Below are positions 17,360 through 26,142 of a stretch of DNA of 64,000 bases, one piece after another. The DNA comes from Ferrovibrio sp. Lineage in GTDB: Bacteria; Pseudomonadota; Alphaproteobacteria; Ferrovibrionales; Ferrovibrionaceae. A model generated the notes under the pieces. It had not been told where the DNA came from. It worked only from the letters and a program-made list of their open reading frames with translations, and searched no databases. A program made the position numbers and the translations under genes. Numbering within the stretch: position 1 is the stretch's first letter; the number at the start of each line of letters is the position of its first letter. The stretch is taken from assembly GCF_002796975.1 (NCBI RefSeq), contig NZ_PEKV01000007.1, forward strand, positions 76,615-140,614. Reading direction: 5' to 3'.

Positions 17360-18348
17360 GCCGCGACCCAGGCTCCGCGTGCCGGGTCCGGTGCAATGTC
17401 GATGCCGTCGCCGGGCGCGAAGTCTGCCTGGCCGGGCAGTTCCGCGACCAGCATGCCCAGCGGGGTGTCGAGTTTCAGCCGCGTGATGTTGCCGAGGAAT
17501 GTGGTGCTCATCACCTTGCCCAGCGTACCGGGGCGCACGGCCAGGTGTTCGGGCCGCAGGCACAGCAGCTGATCGCCGCCGGGATAGTCCTGCATCAGTT
17601 GCGGCAGCAGGGCAGAGAGCCGCGACGGTTCGATCAGGTTGCTGACGCCCATGAAATCGGCCACGAAACGCGTGGTGGGGCGCGCGTACAGATCAGCCGG
17701 CGTGCCGGCCTGTTCGATACGGCCCCTGCTCATGCAGACGATGCGGTCGGCGAGCGTCAGGGCTTCCTCCTGGTCGTGCGTCACCATCACGGTCGGAATG
17801 CCAAGCCGGCGCTGCAGGTCGCGGATTTCCTCGCGCAGTTCGGCGCGCACCTTGGCATCCAGCGCCGACAGCGGTTCATCCAGCAGCAGCAGGGCGGGAT
17901 CGGCGGCGATGGCGCGGGCCAGCGCCACGCGCTGCTGCTGGCCGCCGGACAATTCCCAAGGGTAGCGGTCGGCGATCTGCGGCAGCTTGATCAGCGCCAG
18001 CAGGTCGTTCACGCGCTTGGCGATATCCGCTGTCGGCGTGCCGCGCAATTTCAGGCCGTAGCCGATATTGGCAGCCACGCTCATATTGGGGAACAGCGAA
18101 TAGGACTGGAAGACGATGCCGAAGCCGCGCAGGCGCGCCGGCACCTGCGTCAGGTCGCGGCCAGCCAGGGTAAGGCGGCCGGAATCCATCGTGAGAAGCC
18201 CGGCGATGATACGGAGCAGCGTGGTCTTGCCGCAACCGGATGGGCCGAGCAGACAGACGAATTCGCCGGTGTCGACGCCGAGCGAGACATTATCGAGAGC
18301 GACGACGGAACCGAAACTCTTGGCGACCTGCTCAATCGCGAGATGCAT
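17356..18348 (-). CDS. ABC ATPase, 2-aminoethylphosphonate/spermidine type
   Basis: 330-residue ATPase of the CysA/PotA/PhnT type. Walker A is GPSGCGKTT near residues 34-42, Q-loop FQSYSLFPNMSV, signature LSGGQQQRVALARA, Walker B LLLLDEPLSALDAK, H-loop VTHDQEEAL. A C-terminal TOBE-like regulatory domain (LCLRPEHLAVRPG) is present. It energises the fused permease downstream (ATGA overlap) and follows the binding-protein gene after a hairpin-bearing 68-bp gap. Confidence 0.9.
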   Translation of the reverse strand: MHLAIEQVAKSFGSVVALDNVSLGVDTGEFVCLLGPSGCGKTTLLRIIAGLLTMDSGRLTLAGRDLTQVPARLRGFGIVFQSYSLFPNMSVAANIGYGLKLRGTPTADIAKRVNDLLALIKLPQIADRYPWELSGGQQQRVALARAIAADPALLLLDEPLSALDAKVRAELREEIRDLQRRLGIPTVMVTHDQEEALTLADRIVCMSRGRIEQAGTPADLYARPTTRFVADFMGVSNLIEPSRLSALLPQLMQDYPGGDQLLCLRPEHLAVRPGTLGKVMSTTFLGNITRLKLDTPLGMLVAELPGQADFAPGDGIDIAPDPARGAWVAA

Positions 18349-18367
18349 ACGACATCCTGGTGCAGCA

Positions 18368-18402
18368 GAAACGAAAACGGGCGGCTGGAAGCCAGCCGCC
18401 CG
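18368..18402 (-). terminator. Intra-operon terminator after the binding-protein gene
   Basis: On the minus strand an 11-bp perfect stem (18392-18402 with 18378-18388, 3-base loop) is followed by TTTTCGTTTC. This is a credible intrinsic terminator between binding-protein and ATPase genes, expected to give much more binding protein than ATPase or permease. The T-run also resembles TTTCGTTTC motifs that some DeoR proteins bind, so regulation is an alternative. Confidence 0.7.
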
Positions 18403-18416
18403 TCAGTGTAGCAGGC

Positions 18417-19433
18417 TCAGCGGCCGATTTCCTTGGTCCAGCGCGCCAGGATGGCTTCGCGCTGCACGGCGGAGGCGGCGAAATCCATCTTGTACAGGAT
18501 GCTGCCCGGATCATCAGGCATGCCGGCATCGCGCGCGGCCTTGGCAGGCTTGTAGCCCGGCAGGGTCACCAGTTCCTTGTACTTGGCATAGAGACCGGAG
18601 GCGCCTGGCGACATGGTCCAGTCGAGGAATTTCTTCGCGTCGGCCTTGTTCTTCGACGCGGCCATCAGCGCCGAAGCTTCGAGTTCGTAGCCGGCGCCTT
18701 CGCTGGGCAGCACCATGGCGAGCGGGAAGCCTTCCTCGATCGACTTGATCGCGGCGAAGGCCAGCGAGGTACCGACGGTGAACTCACCCGCGCGCGCCGA
18801 GCGGCAGGGGCGCGAGCCGGACTTGATATACTGGTTCACATTGCCGTCGAGTTGCTTGAGGAAGGCCCAGCCTTTTTCCTCGCCCATCTTCTGCAGGATC
18901 GAGACGATCTGCAGATAGCCGGTGCCCGAGGAAACCGGGTTCGGCATGGCGATTTCGCCCTTGAAGGCCGGATTGAGCAGGTCGTTCCAGCTCTTCGGCA
19001 TCGGGAGGTTCTTCTGCTTCAACCGCTCGGTATTGACGCAGAAGGCGCCGATATAACCGGTGGCGGCAAACCATTTGGAATCGGCGGCCTGATAGGCGGC
19101 GCCCAGCTTGTCGCTGCCCTTCACCTTATAGGGCTCGACCAGCGCCAGGATGCGCGGGTCCATCATGTTGGTGACGGCCCAGCCCCAGATCACGTCATGC
19201 TGTGGATTGCCGGCTTCGGCCATGATGCGCGCGCCAAGATCGCCGGTGGAGAGGCGCAGCACATTCACCGTCACATCGGGAATGTCCTTCTTGGCGAGCG
19301 CCACGTAATCGGCAATCTCGTCTTCTTCCAGCGCGGTGTAGACCGTGATGGTGCCGGCCTGTGCGGCGCCGGCGGTGAACATCAGCATGCTGGCGGCGCC
19401 AGCGAGCAGCATGGATTTAAAACGCTCGAGCAT
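18417..19433 (-). CDS. Periplasmic binding protein, putative 2-aminoethylphosphonate type
   Basis: 338-residue binding protein. The Sec signal peptide MLERFKSMLLAGAASMLMF... ends AQA, with cleavage near residue 26, and the mature protein opens with ITVYTALEEDE as in Fbp/PhnS-like proteins. The segments DVIWGWAVTNM, NPVSSGTGYLQI and KSGSRPC resemble the family annotated as putative 2-aminoethylphosphonate ABC binding proteins. Ligands for the wider family include iron, thiamine and phosphonates, so the name is provisional. As first gene of the minus-strand operon it is divergent from a phosphatase-like/glutamine-synthetase-like operon, which suggests an amine-bearing, possibly phosphorylated ligand (inference). 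Confidence 0.85.
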   Translation of the reverse strand: MLERFKSMLLAGAASMLMFTAGAAQAGTITVYTALEEDEIADYVALAKKDIPDVTVNVLRLSTGDLGARIMAEAGNPQHDVIWGWAVTNMMDPRILALVEPYKVKGSDKLGAAYQAADSKWFAATGYIGAFCVNTERLKQKNLPMPKSWNDLLNPAFKGEIAMPNPVSSGTGYLQIVSILQKMGEEKGWAFLKQLDGNVNQYIKSGSRPCRSARAGEFTVGTSLAFAAIKSIEEGFPLAMVLPSEGAGYELEASALMAASKNKADAKKFLDWTMSPGASGLYAKYKELVTLPGYKPAKAARDAGMPDDPGSILYKMDFAASAVQREAILARWTKEIGR

Positions 19434-19514
19434 TGTTTATCCCCCGTCTGTCGGCCGGCATCCGGACCCTGTATCCGGGCGACCATGCGGAATTGTTGCA
19501 GACCCCCGTAAAGC

Positions 19515-19560
19515 CGTCTATAAAAAATTACACAGAAATCCACAAATGCCCAAAAATGCA
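19515..19560. promoter_or_regulatory. Divergent promoter with three 10-bp direct repeats
   Basis: The 122-bp gap between the divergent operons contains the AT-rich TATAAAAAATTA (from 19519), a plausible plus-strand -10. It is followed by three in-phase 10-bp repeats (CACAAAATGC-like): 19531-19540, 19541-19550 and 19551-19560. The last covers the start codon of the phosphatase-like gene. DeoR-family repressors often bind direct repeats at about one helical turn, so this is the likely DeoR operator (inference). Confidence 0.45.
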
Positions 19561-20362
19561 ACAGTCGCCTGTCGCTTCAGCATCGGCCAGCAGCATTCTC
19601 CAGATTCACCTGGCCACGGCGCGCGACCTGGTGGCGACGGCCCGGCCGATCGCGCGGCGCTATTTCCGTCAGCGGCTTACGGTAGAACGCAAGGCCGACG
19701 CGAGCCCGGTCACCGTTGCTGACCGCGGCATCGAAGCCGAGCTGCGTGCGATCCTGACCGCCCGGCATCCCGAACATGCCATTTTCGGCGAAGAACAGGG
19801 CGCGGAGCGTCTGGGAGCGCGGTTCACCTGGGTGATCGACCCGATCGACGGTACAAAGAGTTTCGTCACCGGCATGCCGCTGTTCGGCACACTCATTGCC
19901 TTGCTGGAGAACGGCCGGCCGCAGCTTGGCCTGATCGACATGCCAATGCTTGATGAGCTGTGGATCGGCGAGGCCGGTCAGGGTACCCGCCTGAATGGCC
20001 AGCCCTGCCGCACCAGCGGCTGCAGCGATCCGGCAACAGCCACGCTGTATGCGACCTCGCCGGACATGTTTACTGGCACGGAGCTTGCGTCTTTCGAGCG
20101 GCTGAGCGGCCAGGTCGCCCTGCGGCGGTTCGGTGGCGACTGCTACGCCTATGCCCTGCTGGCGGCCGGACATATCGATCTGGTGGTGGAGGTGGGGCTG
20201 CAGCCTTACGATTACCTGCCGCTGGTGCCGGTGATCGAAGGCGCCGGCGGCGTCATTACCGACTGGAACGGCCAGCCGCTTGGCCTGGGAGCGGATGGTC
20301 GCGTGGTGGCGGCAGCCACTCCGGCGCTGCACCGCTGGGCATTGGGCACACTGCTGGGATGA
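19556..20362 (+). CDS. Inositol-monophosphatase family enzyme, HisN-like
   Basis: 268-residue Mg-dependent phosphatase fold. GEE is at about 78-80 and the metal-binding core WVIDPIDGTKSF at about 92-103 (Asp95, Asp98); the PVTVADRGIE segment and the C-terminal PYDYLPLVPVIEGAGG are typical of HisN-type histidinol phosphatases. The ATG at 19556 gives the expected length; no Shine-Dalgarno sequence is evident and it lies in a direct-repeat array, so translation may be leaderless or weak. Being first in an operon with amine and aldehyde enzymes, not histidine genes, it probably dephosphorylates a small catabolic phosphoester (inference); true histidinol phosphatase activity is the alternative. 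Confidence 0.85.
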   Translation: MQQSPVASASASSILQIHLATARDLVATARPIARRYFRQRLTVERKADASPVTVADRGIEAELRAILTARHPEHAIFGEEQGAERLGARFTWVIDPIDGTKSFVTGMPLFGTLIALLENGRPQLGLIDMPMLDELWIGEAGQGTRLNGQPCRTSGCSDPATATLYATSPDMFTGTELASFERLSGQVALRRFGGDCYAYALLAAGHIDLVVEVGLQPYDYLPLVPVIEGAGGVITDWNGQPLGLGADGRVVAAATPALHRWALGTLLG

Positions 20363-20387
20363 ACAGGGCGATGGACGGGGGCAGGGA

Positions 20388-21761
20388 ATGGCGATGAAAC
20401 CCAGACAGGTCAAGACGGCGGCCGACGCCCGCCGCATCCTGACCGAACGCAAGATCGACCGGGTCAAGGTCGGCGCCTTCGATATCGACGGCATCCTGCG
20501 CGGCAAATACATCTCGGCCGAGAAATTCCTTTCCGCGCTCGACAGCGGTTTCGGCTTCTGCGACGTGGTGCTGGGCTGGGACTCCAACGACCAGCTTTAC
20601 GACAATGTGAAATACACCGGCTGGCACACTGCTTATCCCGACGCGCCGGTCCGCGTGCTGCCCGAAACCTGCCGCGAGATTCCCTGGGAGCCGGAGACGC
20701 TGTTCTTCCTGGGCGAATTCTCGCCGCCGGCGGAAACCGTCTGCCCGCGCGCCGTGTTGCGCCGCGTGCTGCAGCGCGCCGACAAGCTGGGTTACAAGGT
20801 GCTCAGCGCCTGCGAATTCGAGTTCTTCGTTTTCAACGAAACGCCACACAGTATCCGTGAGAAGGGCTATCGCAAGCTGCAGCCGATCACGCCGGGCTTT
20901 TTCGGCTATTCGGTGCTGCGCAACTCGGTCGAGTCCGACCTGTATCACGAGCTGATCGATCTCGGCCTCAAGATGGATTTCCCGCTCGAAGGGCTGCACA
21001 CGGAAACCGGCGCCGGCGTGCTGGAAGCCGCCATCACCGTGGACGAGGCGCTGGCATCGGCCGACAAGGCAGCGCTGTTCAAGACTTTCACCAAAGCGGC
21101 GCTGCAGCGCCGTGGCCTGATGGCCACTTTCATGGCGAAATGGTCGCATGACTGGCCGGGCCAGAGCGGCCATATCCATGTCTCGCTCAAGAAGAAGGAC
21201 GGCAAACCGGCCTTCCATGATGCGAAGAAGCCGCATGCAATCTCCGACACCATGCGGCATTTCATTGGCGGACAGCAGGCGATGCTGCCGGAATTTCTCG
21301 CTATGGTCGCCTGCACGGTGAACAGCTACACCCGGCTGATTCCCGGCTTCTGGGCGCCGACGCAGGCCTCATGGGGTGTGGAGAACCGCACCACGGCGCT
21401 ACGTGCCATTCCCGGCTCGCCGAAGTCGCAGCGCGTCGAGTTCCGCATCGCGGCGGCCGATATCAATCCCTATGTCGCGATGGCGGCGGCCATCGGTGCA
21501 GGCCTGTGGGGCGTCGAAAACAAGATCGAGCCGACCGCGCCGATCCAGGGCAATGCCTATGAGAAGGAGCTGCCGGCGAAATACCAGTTGCCGCGCACGC
21601 TGTCGGAGGCTGCCGCGCGGCTGAATGCCAGCAAGCCGGCGCGCGATCTGTTCGGCGATGCCTTCGTCGAGCATTACGCCGCGACGCGCGACTGGGAAGA
21701 GCGCGAATACCGCAAGGCGATCACCGACTGGCAAATGGCCCGTTATTTCGAAATCATCTGA
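20388..21761 (+). CDS. Glutamine-synthetase-family ligase (gamma-glutamyl-amine synthetase-like)
   Basis: 457-residue glutamine-synthetase fold. Visible are the beta-grasp segment FDIDGILRGKYI, the catalytic/metal stretch CEFEFFVF, the Glu-rich LHTETGAGVLEAAI, the metal His in GQSGHIHVSL, the substrate Arg region WGVENRTTALR and the closing RVEFRIAAADINPY. It departs from housekeeping GlnA and resembles PuuA/GlnA3-4-type enzymes that ligate glutamate to amines. The start at 20388 follows GGGGGCAGGG; a second ATG two codons on is possible. Flanked by a phosphatase-like and two dehydrogenase genes, it likely activates an amino alcohol or amine by gamma-glutamylation (inference). Confidence 0.88.
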   Translation: MAMKPRQVKTAADARRILTERKIDRVKVGAFDIDGILRGKYISAEKFLSALDSGFGFCDVVLGWDSNDQLYDNVKYTGWHTAYPDAPVRVLPETCREIPWEPETLFFLGEFSPPAETVCPRAVLRRVLQRADKLGYKVLSACEFEFFVFNETPHSIREKGYRKLQPITPGFFGYSVLRNSVESDLYHELIDLGLKMDFPLEGLHTETGAGVLEAAITVDEALASADKAALFKTFTKAALQRRGLMATFMAKWSHDWPGQSGHIHVSLKKKDGKPAFHDAKKPHAISDTMRHFIGGQQAMLPEFLAMVACTVNSYTRLIPGFWAPTQASWGVENRTTALRAIPGSPKSQRVEFRIAAADINPYVAMAAAIGAGLWGVENKIEPTAPIQGNAYEKELPAKYQLPRTLSEAAARLNASKPARDLFGDAFVEHYAATRDWEEREYRKAITDWQMARYFEII

Positions 21762-21773
21762 GGTCTGTCGTTC

Positions 21774-23165
21774 ATGTCCGCTTCGTTTCAATGCATCAGC
21801 CCGGTCGACGGTCGCGTTTATGTCGAGCGCCCGCTTGCCAATGCTTCCGCCATCGAAGCCGCGCTGGCGAAATCGGTTGCTGCCGGTGCCGGCTGGCGCG
21901 CCACACCGCTGGATGAACGGCGGGCCGTCCTGACCCGCGCTGTCGAGGTCTTCATTGCGAAGGGCGTCGAGATCGCGCAGGAACTGACCTGGCAGATGGG
22001 CCGGCCGTCCGGCCAGACGCCGGGCGAGGTGCGCGGCTTTGCCGACCGCGCCACGCACATGATCGCCATCGCGCCCGATGCGCTGGCCGATCTGCAGCCG
22101 GCGGCAAAGGACGGCTTCCGCCGCTTCATCCGCCGCGAGCCGCATGGCGTCGTCTTCGTCATCGCGCCGTGGAATTATCCCTATCTCACCTCGGTCAATG
22201 CCGTGATCCCGGCGCTGCTGGCTGGCAATACCGTGCTGCTGAAACATTCACACCAGACGCCGCTCTGTGCCGAACGCTATGCCGAAGCCTTCCGCGAGGC
22301 CGGGCTGCCCGAAGGCGTATTCCAGTTCCTGCACATGACCCATGCCGATACCGAAACGGCGATGCGTGATGCGCGCGTCGGTTATGTCGCTTTCACCGGA
22401 TCGGTTGCTGGCGGTCGCGCCGTGCAGCATGCGCTGAGCGACCGCTTCATTGGTGCCGGCCTGGAACTGGGTGGCAAGGATCCGGCTTATGTGCGCGCCG
22501 ATGCCGATCTGGCCCATGCGGTGGAGAATCTGGTCGATGGCGCGTTTTTCAATTCCGGCCAGTCGTGTTGCGGTATCGAACGCATCTATGTGCATGACTC
22601 GCTGTATGACCGGTTTGTGGATGGTTTCGTCGCGCTGACGAAGCAGTACAGGCTGGGTGATCCAACCAGGGCAGACACCAATCTCGGGCCCATGGTGCGC
22701 GGTCAGGCTGCCGATTTCGTGCGCGGCCAGATCGCCGAGGCCGTGCAGCAGGGCGCCAGGGCGCTGATCGCGCCACAGGATTTCGCAGCCGACCAGAAAG
22801 CCTCGCCCTATCTGGCGCCGCAGGTGCTGGTCGATGTCAGCCACAAGATGCGGATCATGAGCGAGGAAACCTTCGGTCCCGCCATCGGCATCATGAAAGT
22901 GTCGGGCGACGACGAGGCGATCCGGCTGATGAATGACAGCGAATATGGTCTGACGGCTGCGCTGTGGACCCGGGATGCCGACACGGCCGCCAGACTGGGT
23001 GCGCAGCTGGAAACCGGCACCGTGTTCATGAACCGCTGCGATTATCTCGATCCGGCACTGGCCTGGACCGGGGTGAAGAATTCCGGCCGCGGCTGCACGC
23101 TGTCGAGTGTCGGATTCGAGCAGCTGACCCGGCCGAAATCCTTCCATCTGCGTGTTGCCACGTAA
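21774..23165 (+). CDS. NAD(P)-dependent aldehyde dehydrogenase
   Basis: 463-residue aldehyde dehydrogenase. The cofactor-binding VIAPWNYP, the proton-relay Glu in GLELGGKDPAYV, and the catalytic Cys265 in NSGQSCCGIER are seen, with the C-terminal EETFGPAIGIM segment. It starts 12 bp after the ligase gene in the same operon. It probably oxidises the aldehyde made by the iron alcohol dehydrogenase, while the amine stays protected as its gamma-glutamyl derivative (inference from order). Succinate- or amino-aldehyde substrates are alternatives. Confidence 0.92.
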   Translation: MSASFQCISPVDGRVYVERPLANASAIEAALAKSVAAGAGWRATPLDERRAVLTRAVEVFIAKGVEIAQELTWQMGRPSGQTPGEVRGFADRATHMIAIAPDALADLQPAAKDGFRRFIRREPHGVVFVIAPWNYPYLTSVNAVIPALLAGNTVLLKHSHQTPLCAERYAEAFREAGLPEGVFQFLHMTHADTETAMRDARVGYVAFTGSVAGGRAVQHALSDRFIGAGLELGGKDPAYVRADADLAHAVENLVDGAFFNSGQSCCGIERIYVHDSLYDRFVDGFVALTKQYRLGDPTRADTNLGPMVRGQAADFVRGQIAEAVQQGARALIAPQDFAADQKASPYLAPQVLVDVSHKMRIMSEETFGPAIGIMKVSGDDEAIRLMNDSEYGLTAALWTRDADTAARLGAQLETGTVFMNRCDYLDPALAWTGVKNSGRGCTLSSVGFEQLTRPKSFHLRVAT

Positions 23166-23187
23166 TTCTTTTTCGGAGTTTTTGACG

Positions 23188-24360
23188 ATGTCCGCCCCTG
23201 TTCTGACCGGCAAATGGAATTACCCGACCACGATCTGGAGTGGCCCCGGCCGCATCGCTGAACTGCCGCAGGCCTGCCGCTCGCTCGGCATGAAGAAGCC
23301 GCTACTGATCACCGATCAGGGTTTGGCCGGGTCCGCGATGGTGAAGGCCTGCATCGAACGCAACGCTGCGGCGGGCCTGCCCACCGGGCTGTTTGCCGGC
23401 GTGAAAGGCAATCCGACCGGCGCGAATGTCGAGGCCGGCGTTGCCGCCTACAAGGCTGGCGGACATGATGGCGTGATCGCCTTTGGCGGCGGCAGCGGTA
23501 TCGACGCCGCCAAGGCGGTGGCGCTGATGGCGGGACAGACCCGGCCGCTGTGGGATTTCGAGGATGTCGGCGACAATTCCGACCGCGTGAATGTTGCCGG
23601 CATGGCGCCGGTGGTGGCCGTGCCCACCACGTCGGGCACCGGGTCGGAAGTCGGCCGCGCCTCGGTGATCACCAACGAGGACAGCCACGAGAAAAAGATC
23701 ATCTTCCATCCCCGCATGCTGCCGGCGCTGGTGATTGCCGATCCGGAGCTCACCGTCGGCCTGCCGCCGCATATCACGGCGGCCACCGGCGTCGACGCCT
23801 TCGTGCATTGCTTTGAAGCCTATTGCGCGCCGGGCTTCCATCCGATGGCGGACGGCATCGCGCTGGAGGGCATGCGCCTGATCAAGCAGTATCTGCCGCG
23901 CGCCTATCGCGACGGCACGGATATCGAGGCGCGCTCGCGCATGCTGGCGGCGGCGTCCATGGGCGCGGTGGCCTTCCAGAAGGGCCTGGGCGGCGTGCAT
24001 GCGCTGGCGCATCCGATCGGCGCCGTTTACGACACCCATCACGGCCTGACCAATGCCGTGCTGCTGCCCTATCTGATGCGGCACAACCGCGCCGCCATTG
24101 CCGAGCGCATGAGGCTGCTGGCCCAGGTGCTCGATCTGCCGCAACAGACCTTCGAGGCCGTCTTCGACTGGGTGCTGGCATTCCGCAAGGAGCTCGGCAT
24201 TCCCAACAGCCTGGCCGATATCCGCGTGCCGGTGGACCGCGCCGCCGAGATCGGTCGCATGGCCGAACAGGATCCCTCGGCGGGCGGTAATCCGATTCCG
24301 GTGAATGCCGCCGCACTGGAGGCGGTGTTCCGCAAGGCGGTGGCGGGCGATCTGGCCTAA
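23188..24360 (+). CDS. Iron-containing (group III) alcohol dehydrogenase
   Basis: 390-residue metal-dependent alcohol dehydrogenase. The NAD-binding GGGSGIDAAKAVAL, PTTSGTGSEV and the metal-ligand stretches GVDAFVHCFEAY and GGVHALAHPIGAVYDTHHG are present. The start at 23188 (MSAPVLTG) follows a GGAG site by about 9 bases; a longer frame begins inside the previous gene. As last gene of the operon it would interconvert an alcohol and the aldehyde used by the neighbouring aldehyde dehydrogenase. The 209-bp gap to the convergent UxaA-like gene shows no obvious terminator. Confidence 0.92.
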   Translation: MSAPVLTGKWNYPTTIWSGPGRIAELPQACRSLGMKKPLLITDQGLAGSAMVKACIERNAAAGLPTGLFAGVKGNPTGANVEAGVAAYKAGGHDGVIAFGGGSGIDAAKAVALMAGQTRPLWDFEDVGDNSDRVNVAGMAPVVAVPTTSGTGSEVGRASVITNEDSHEKKIIFHPRMLPALVIADPELTVGLPPHITAATGVDAFVHCFEAYCAPGFHPMADGIALEGMRLIKQYLPRAYRDGTDIEARSRMLAAASMGAVAFQKGLGGVHALAHPIGAVYDTHHGLTNAVLLPYLMRHNRAAIAERMRLLAQVLDLPQQTFEAVFDWVLAFRKELGIPNSLADIRVPVDRAAEIGRMAEQDPSAGGNPIPVNAAALEAVFRKAVAGDLA

Positions 24361-24569
24361 AGAATCTGTCGCGGCAGCGTTTCGTATCCTAGTCATAATC
24401 GACAAATTGGACTGGCGTTGTCGTACTGCCGCTGCGCAATCCCGCTGTCACCCGTACATAGGGCGTGGTCTCATGTTGCGGCGTACGCCATCGCTTGTGG
24501 CCGACGCGCTACTCAGCCCGATCCGACGTCATGTCAAACTAAACTGAGATCTGGCGCCAGCCTGGTTTC

Positions 24570-26099
24570 CTACATCGTCGCGCCAATTTGCCATGGCACG
24601 AATTCGGCATCGCCGAAGCCGAGTTCCTCGCTCTTCGACGGATTGCCTGAAGCGACATCAACGATCTTGTCGAAAATGCGCTGACCCATCTCAGGCACGC
24701 TAATGCCTTCGTCCAGCACCGCGCCGCAGTTGATGTCCATGTCATCTTCCATACGGCGATACATGGTCGAATTGGTGGCGAGCTTGATCGAGGGGACCGG
24801 TTTGGCGCCGAACACCGAGCCGCGTCCGGTGGTGAAGCAGATGATATTGCCACCGCCGGCGATCTGCCCGGTGGCCGAGCAGGGATCGTAACCGGGCGTA
24901 TCCATGAAGACGAAGCCCTTGGTGTCGACCGGTTCGGCATATTTGTAGACGCCGCGCAGGTTGGTCGTACCGCCCTTGGCGGCGGCGCCGAGCGACTTTT
25001 CCAAAATGGTGGTCAGACCACCCTTCTTGTTGCCGGGCGAGGGGTTGTTATCCATCGAGCCGCCATTGCGCTCGCAATAACCTTCCCACCAGCGGATGCG
25101 CTCGATCAGTTTCTCGCCGATGGCACGATTTTCGGCACGCCGGGTCAGCAGATGTTCGGCGCCGTAGATTTCCGGTGTTTCGCTCAGGATCGCCGTGCCG
25201 CCATGCCGTACCAGCAGGTCGGCTGCCGCGCCAAGTGCCGGATTGGCGGTGATACCCGAATAGCCGTCCGAGCCGCCGCATTGCAGGCAGAGCGTCAGAT
25301 GCGAGGCTGGTACGGTGGTGCGTTTCAGCGCATTGGCAGCCGGCAGCATTTCCTTCAGTTGGGCGACGCCACGTTCCACTGTCTTGCGAGTGCCGCCGGT
25401 ATCCTGGATGGTCATGCTCTGCAGGCGCGGGCTGTGTTTCAGTCCCTGCGCCTCCATCATGAAATCGATCTGCGCCACTTCGCAGCCCAGACCCAGCATC
25501 AGTACGCCAGCGAAATTCACATGCTGGGCATAGCCCCACAGCGTGCGCTGCAGGTTGCCATAGCCTTCGCCGGTGTCGGCCATACCGCAGCCGGTGCCAT
25601 GTACGATGGCGACCACGCCATCCACATTGGGGTAATCCTTCAGCGCATCGCCCTTGAAAGCATCGGCGATATAGCGTGCCACGGTGGCGGAGCAGTTCAC
25701 GCTGGTAATCACGCCGAGATAATTGCGGGTGCCGGCTTTGCCGTTCTCGCGCATGTAGCCCTGGAAGGTCGCGCGCTCGGCTTCGGGGATGAACAGGGTC
25801 GGCCGCATGTCGGCGCCGAAAGCGTAGTCACGCTCGAAATCGCCGATCGCCATGTTGTGGCTGTGCACATGCTGGCCCGGTTCGATGGCCTGCGAAGCAA
25901 AACCGATGATCTGGTTGTACTTGCGTACCGGCTCGCCCTGGGCAATCGGCGCGGTCGCCACCTTGTGACCGGCGGGAATTGCGCTGCGGGCAGTGACATT
26001 GCCTCCCTCAATGCTGGCGCCGGGGAGCAGCTCGGCACGCGCCACTACCACATTGTCATTTTCATTCAGGCGGATCACCGCCGAAACCCGGTCGAGCAT
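24570..26099 (-). CDS. UxaA/GarD-family sugar-acid dehydratase (altronate dehydratase-like)
   Basis: 509-residue protein with both domains of the UxaA family: an N-terminal SAF domain (about 1-95, with HKVATAPIAQGEPVRKYNQIIG) and a C-terminal dehydratase domain with GTRNYLGVITSVNCSATVA, HGTGCGM, LGLGCEV and the cysteine-bearing CLQCGGSDGYSG and TPGYDPCSATG. These enzymes remove water from hexonates or hexarates to give 2-keto-3-deoxy acids. It follows the XylX-like gene in the same minus-strand operon after 43 bp. D-altronate is the commonest substrate; no uronate isomerase or reductase gene is nearby, so the natural acid is uncertain. Confidence 0.9.
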   Translation of the reverse strand: MLDRVSAVIRLNENDNVVVARAELLPGASIEGGNVTARSAIPAGHKVATAPIAQGEPVRKYNQIIGFASQAIEPGQHVHSHNMAIGDFERDYAFGADMRPTLFIPEAERATFQGYMRENGKAGTRNYLGVITSVNCSATVARYIADAFKGDALKDYPNVDGVVAIVHGTGCGMADTGEGYGNLQRTLWGYAQHVNFAGVLMLGLGCEVAQIDFMMEAQGLKHSPRLQSMTIQDTGGTRKTVERGVAQLKEMLPAANALKRTTVPASHLTLCLQCGGSDGYSGITANPALGAAADLLVRHGGTAILSETPEIYGAEHLLTRRAENRAIGEKLIERIRWWEGYCERNGGSMDNNPSPGNKKGGLTTILEKSLGAAAKGGTTNLRGVYKYAEPVDTKGFVFMDTPGYDPCSATGQIAGGGNIICFTTGRGSVFGAKPVPSIKLATNSTMYRRMEDDMDINCGAVLDEGISVPEMGQRIFDKIVDVASGNPSKSEELGFGDAEFVPWQIGATM

Positions 26100-26142
26100 T
26101 GGAACCTCCCTCGATTGGGCGCAGTCTAGCGCAGTAGACTGC

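Noticed and set aside
24361-24569. Small gene or terminator between the iron alcohol dehydrogenase and UxaA-like genes
   Set aside because: No ribosome site, no stable GC stem with T-run and no coding pattern were found in these 209 bp.
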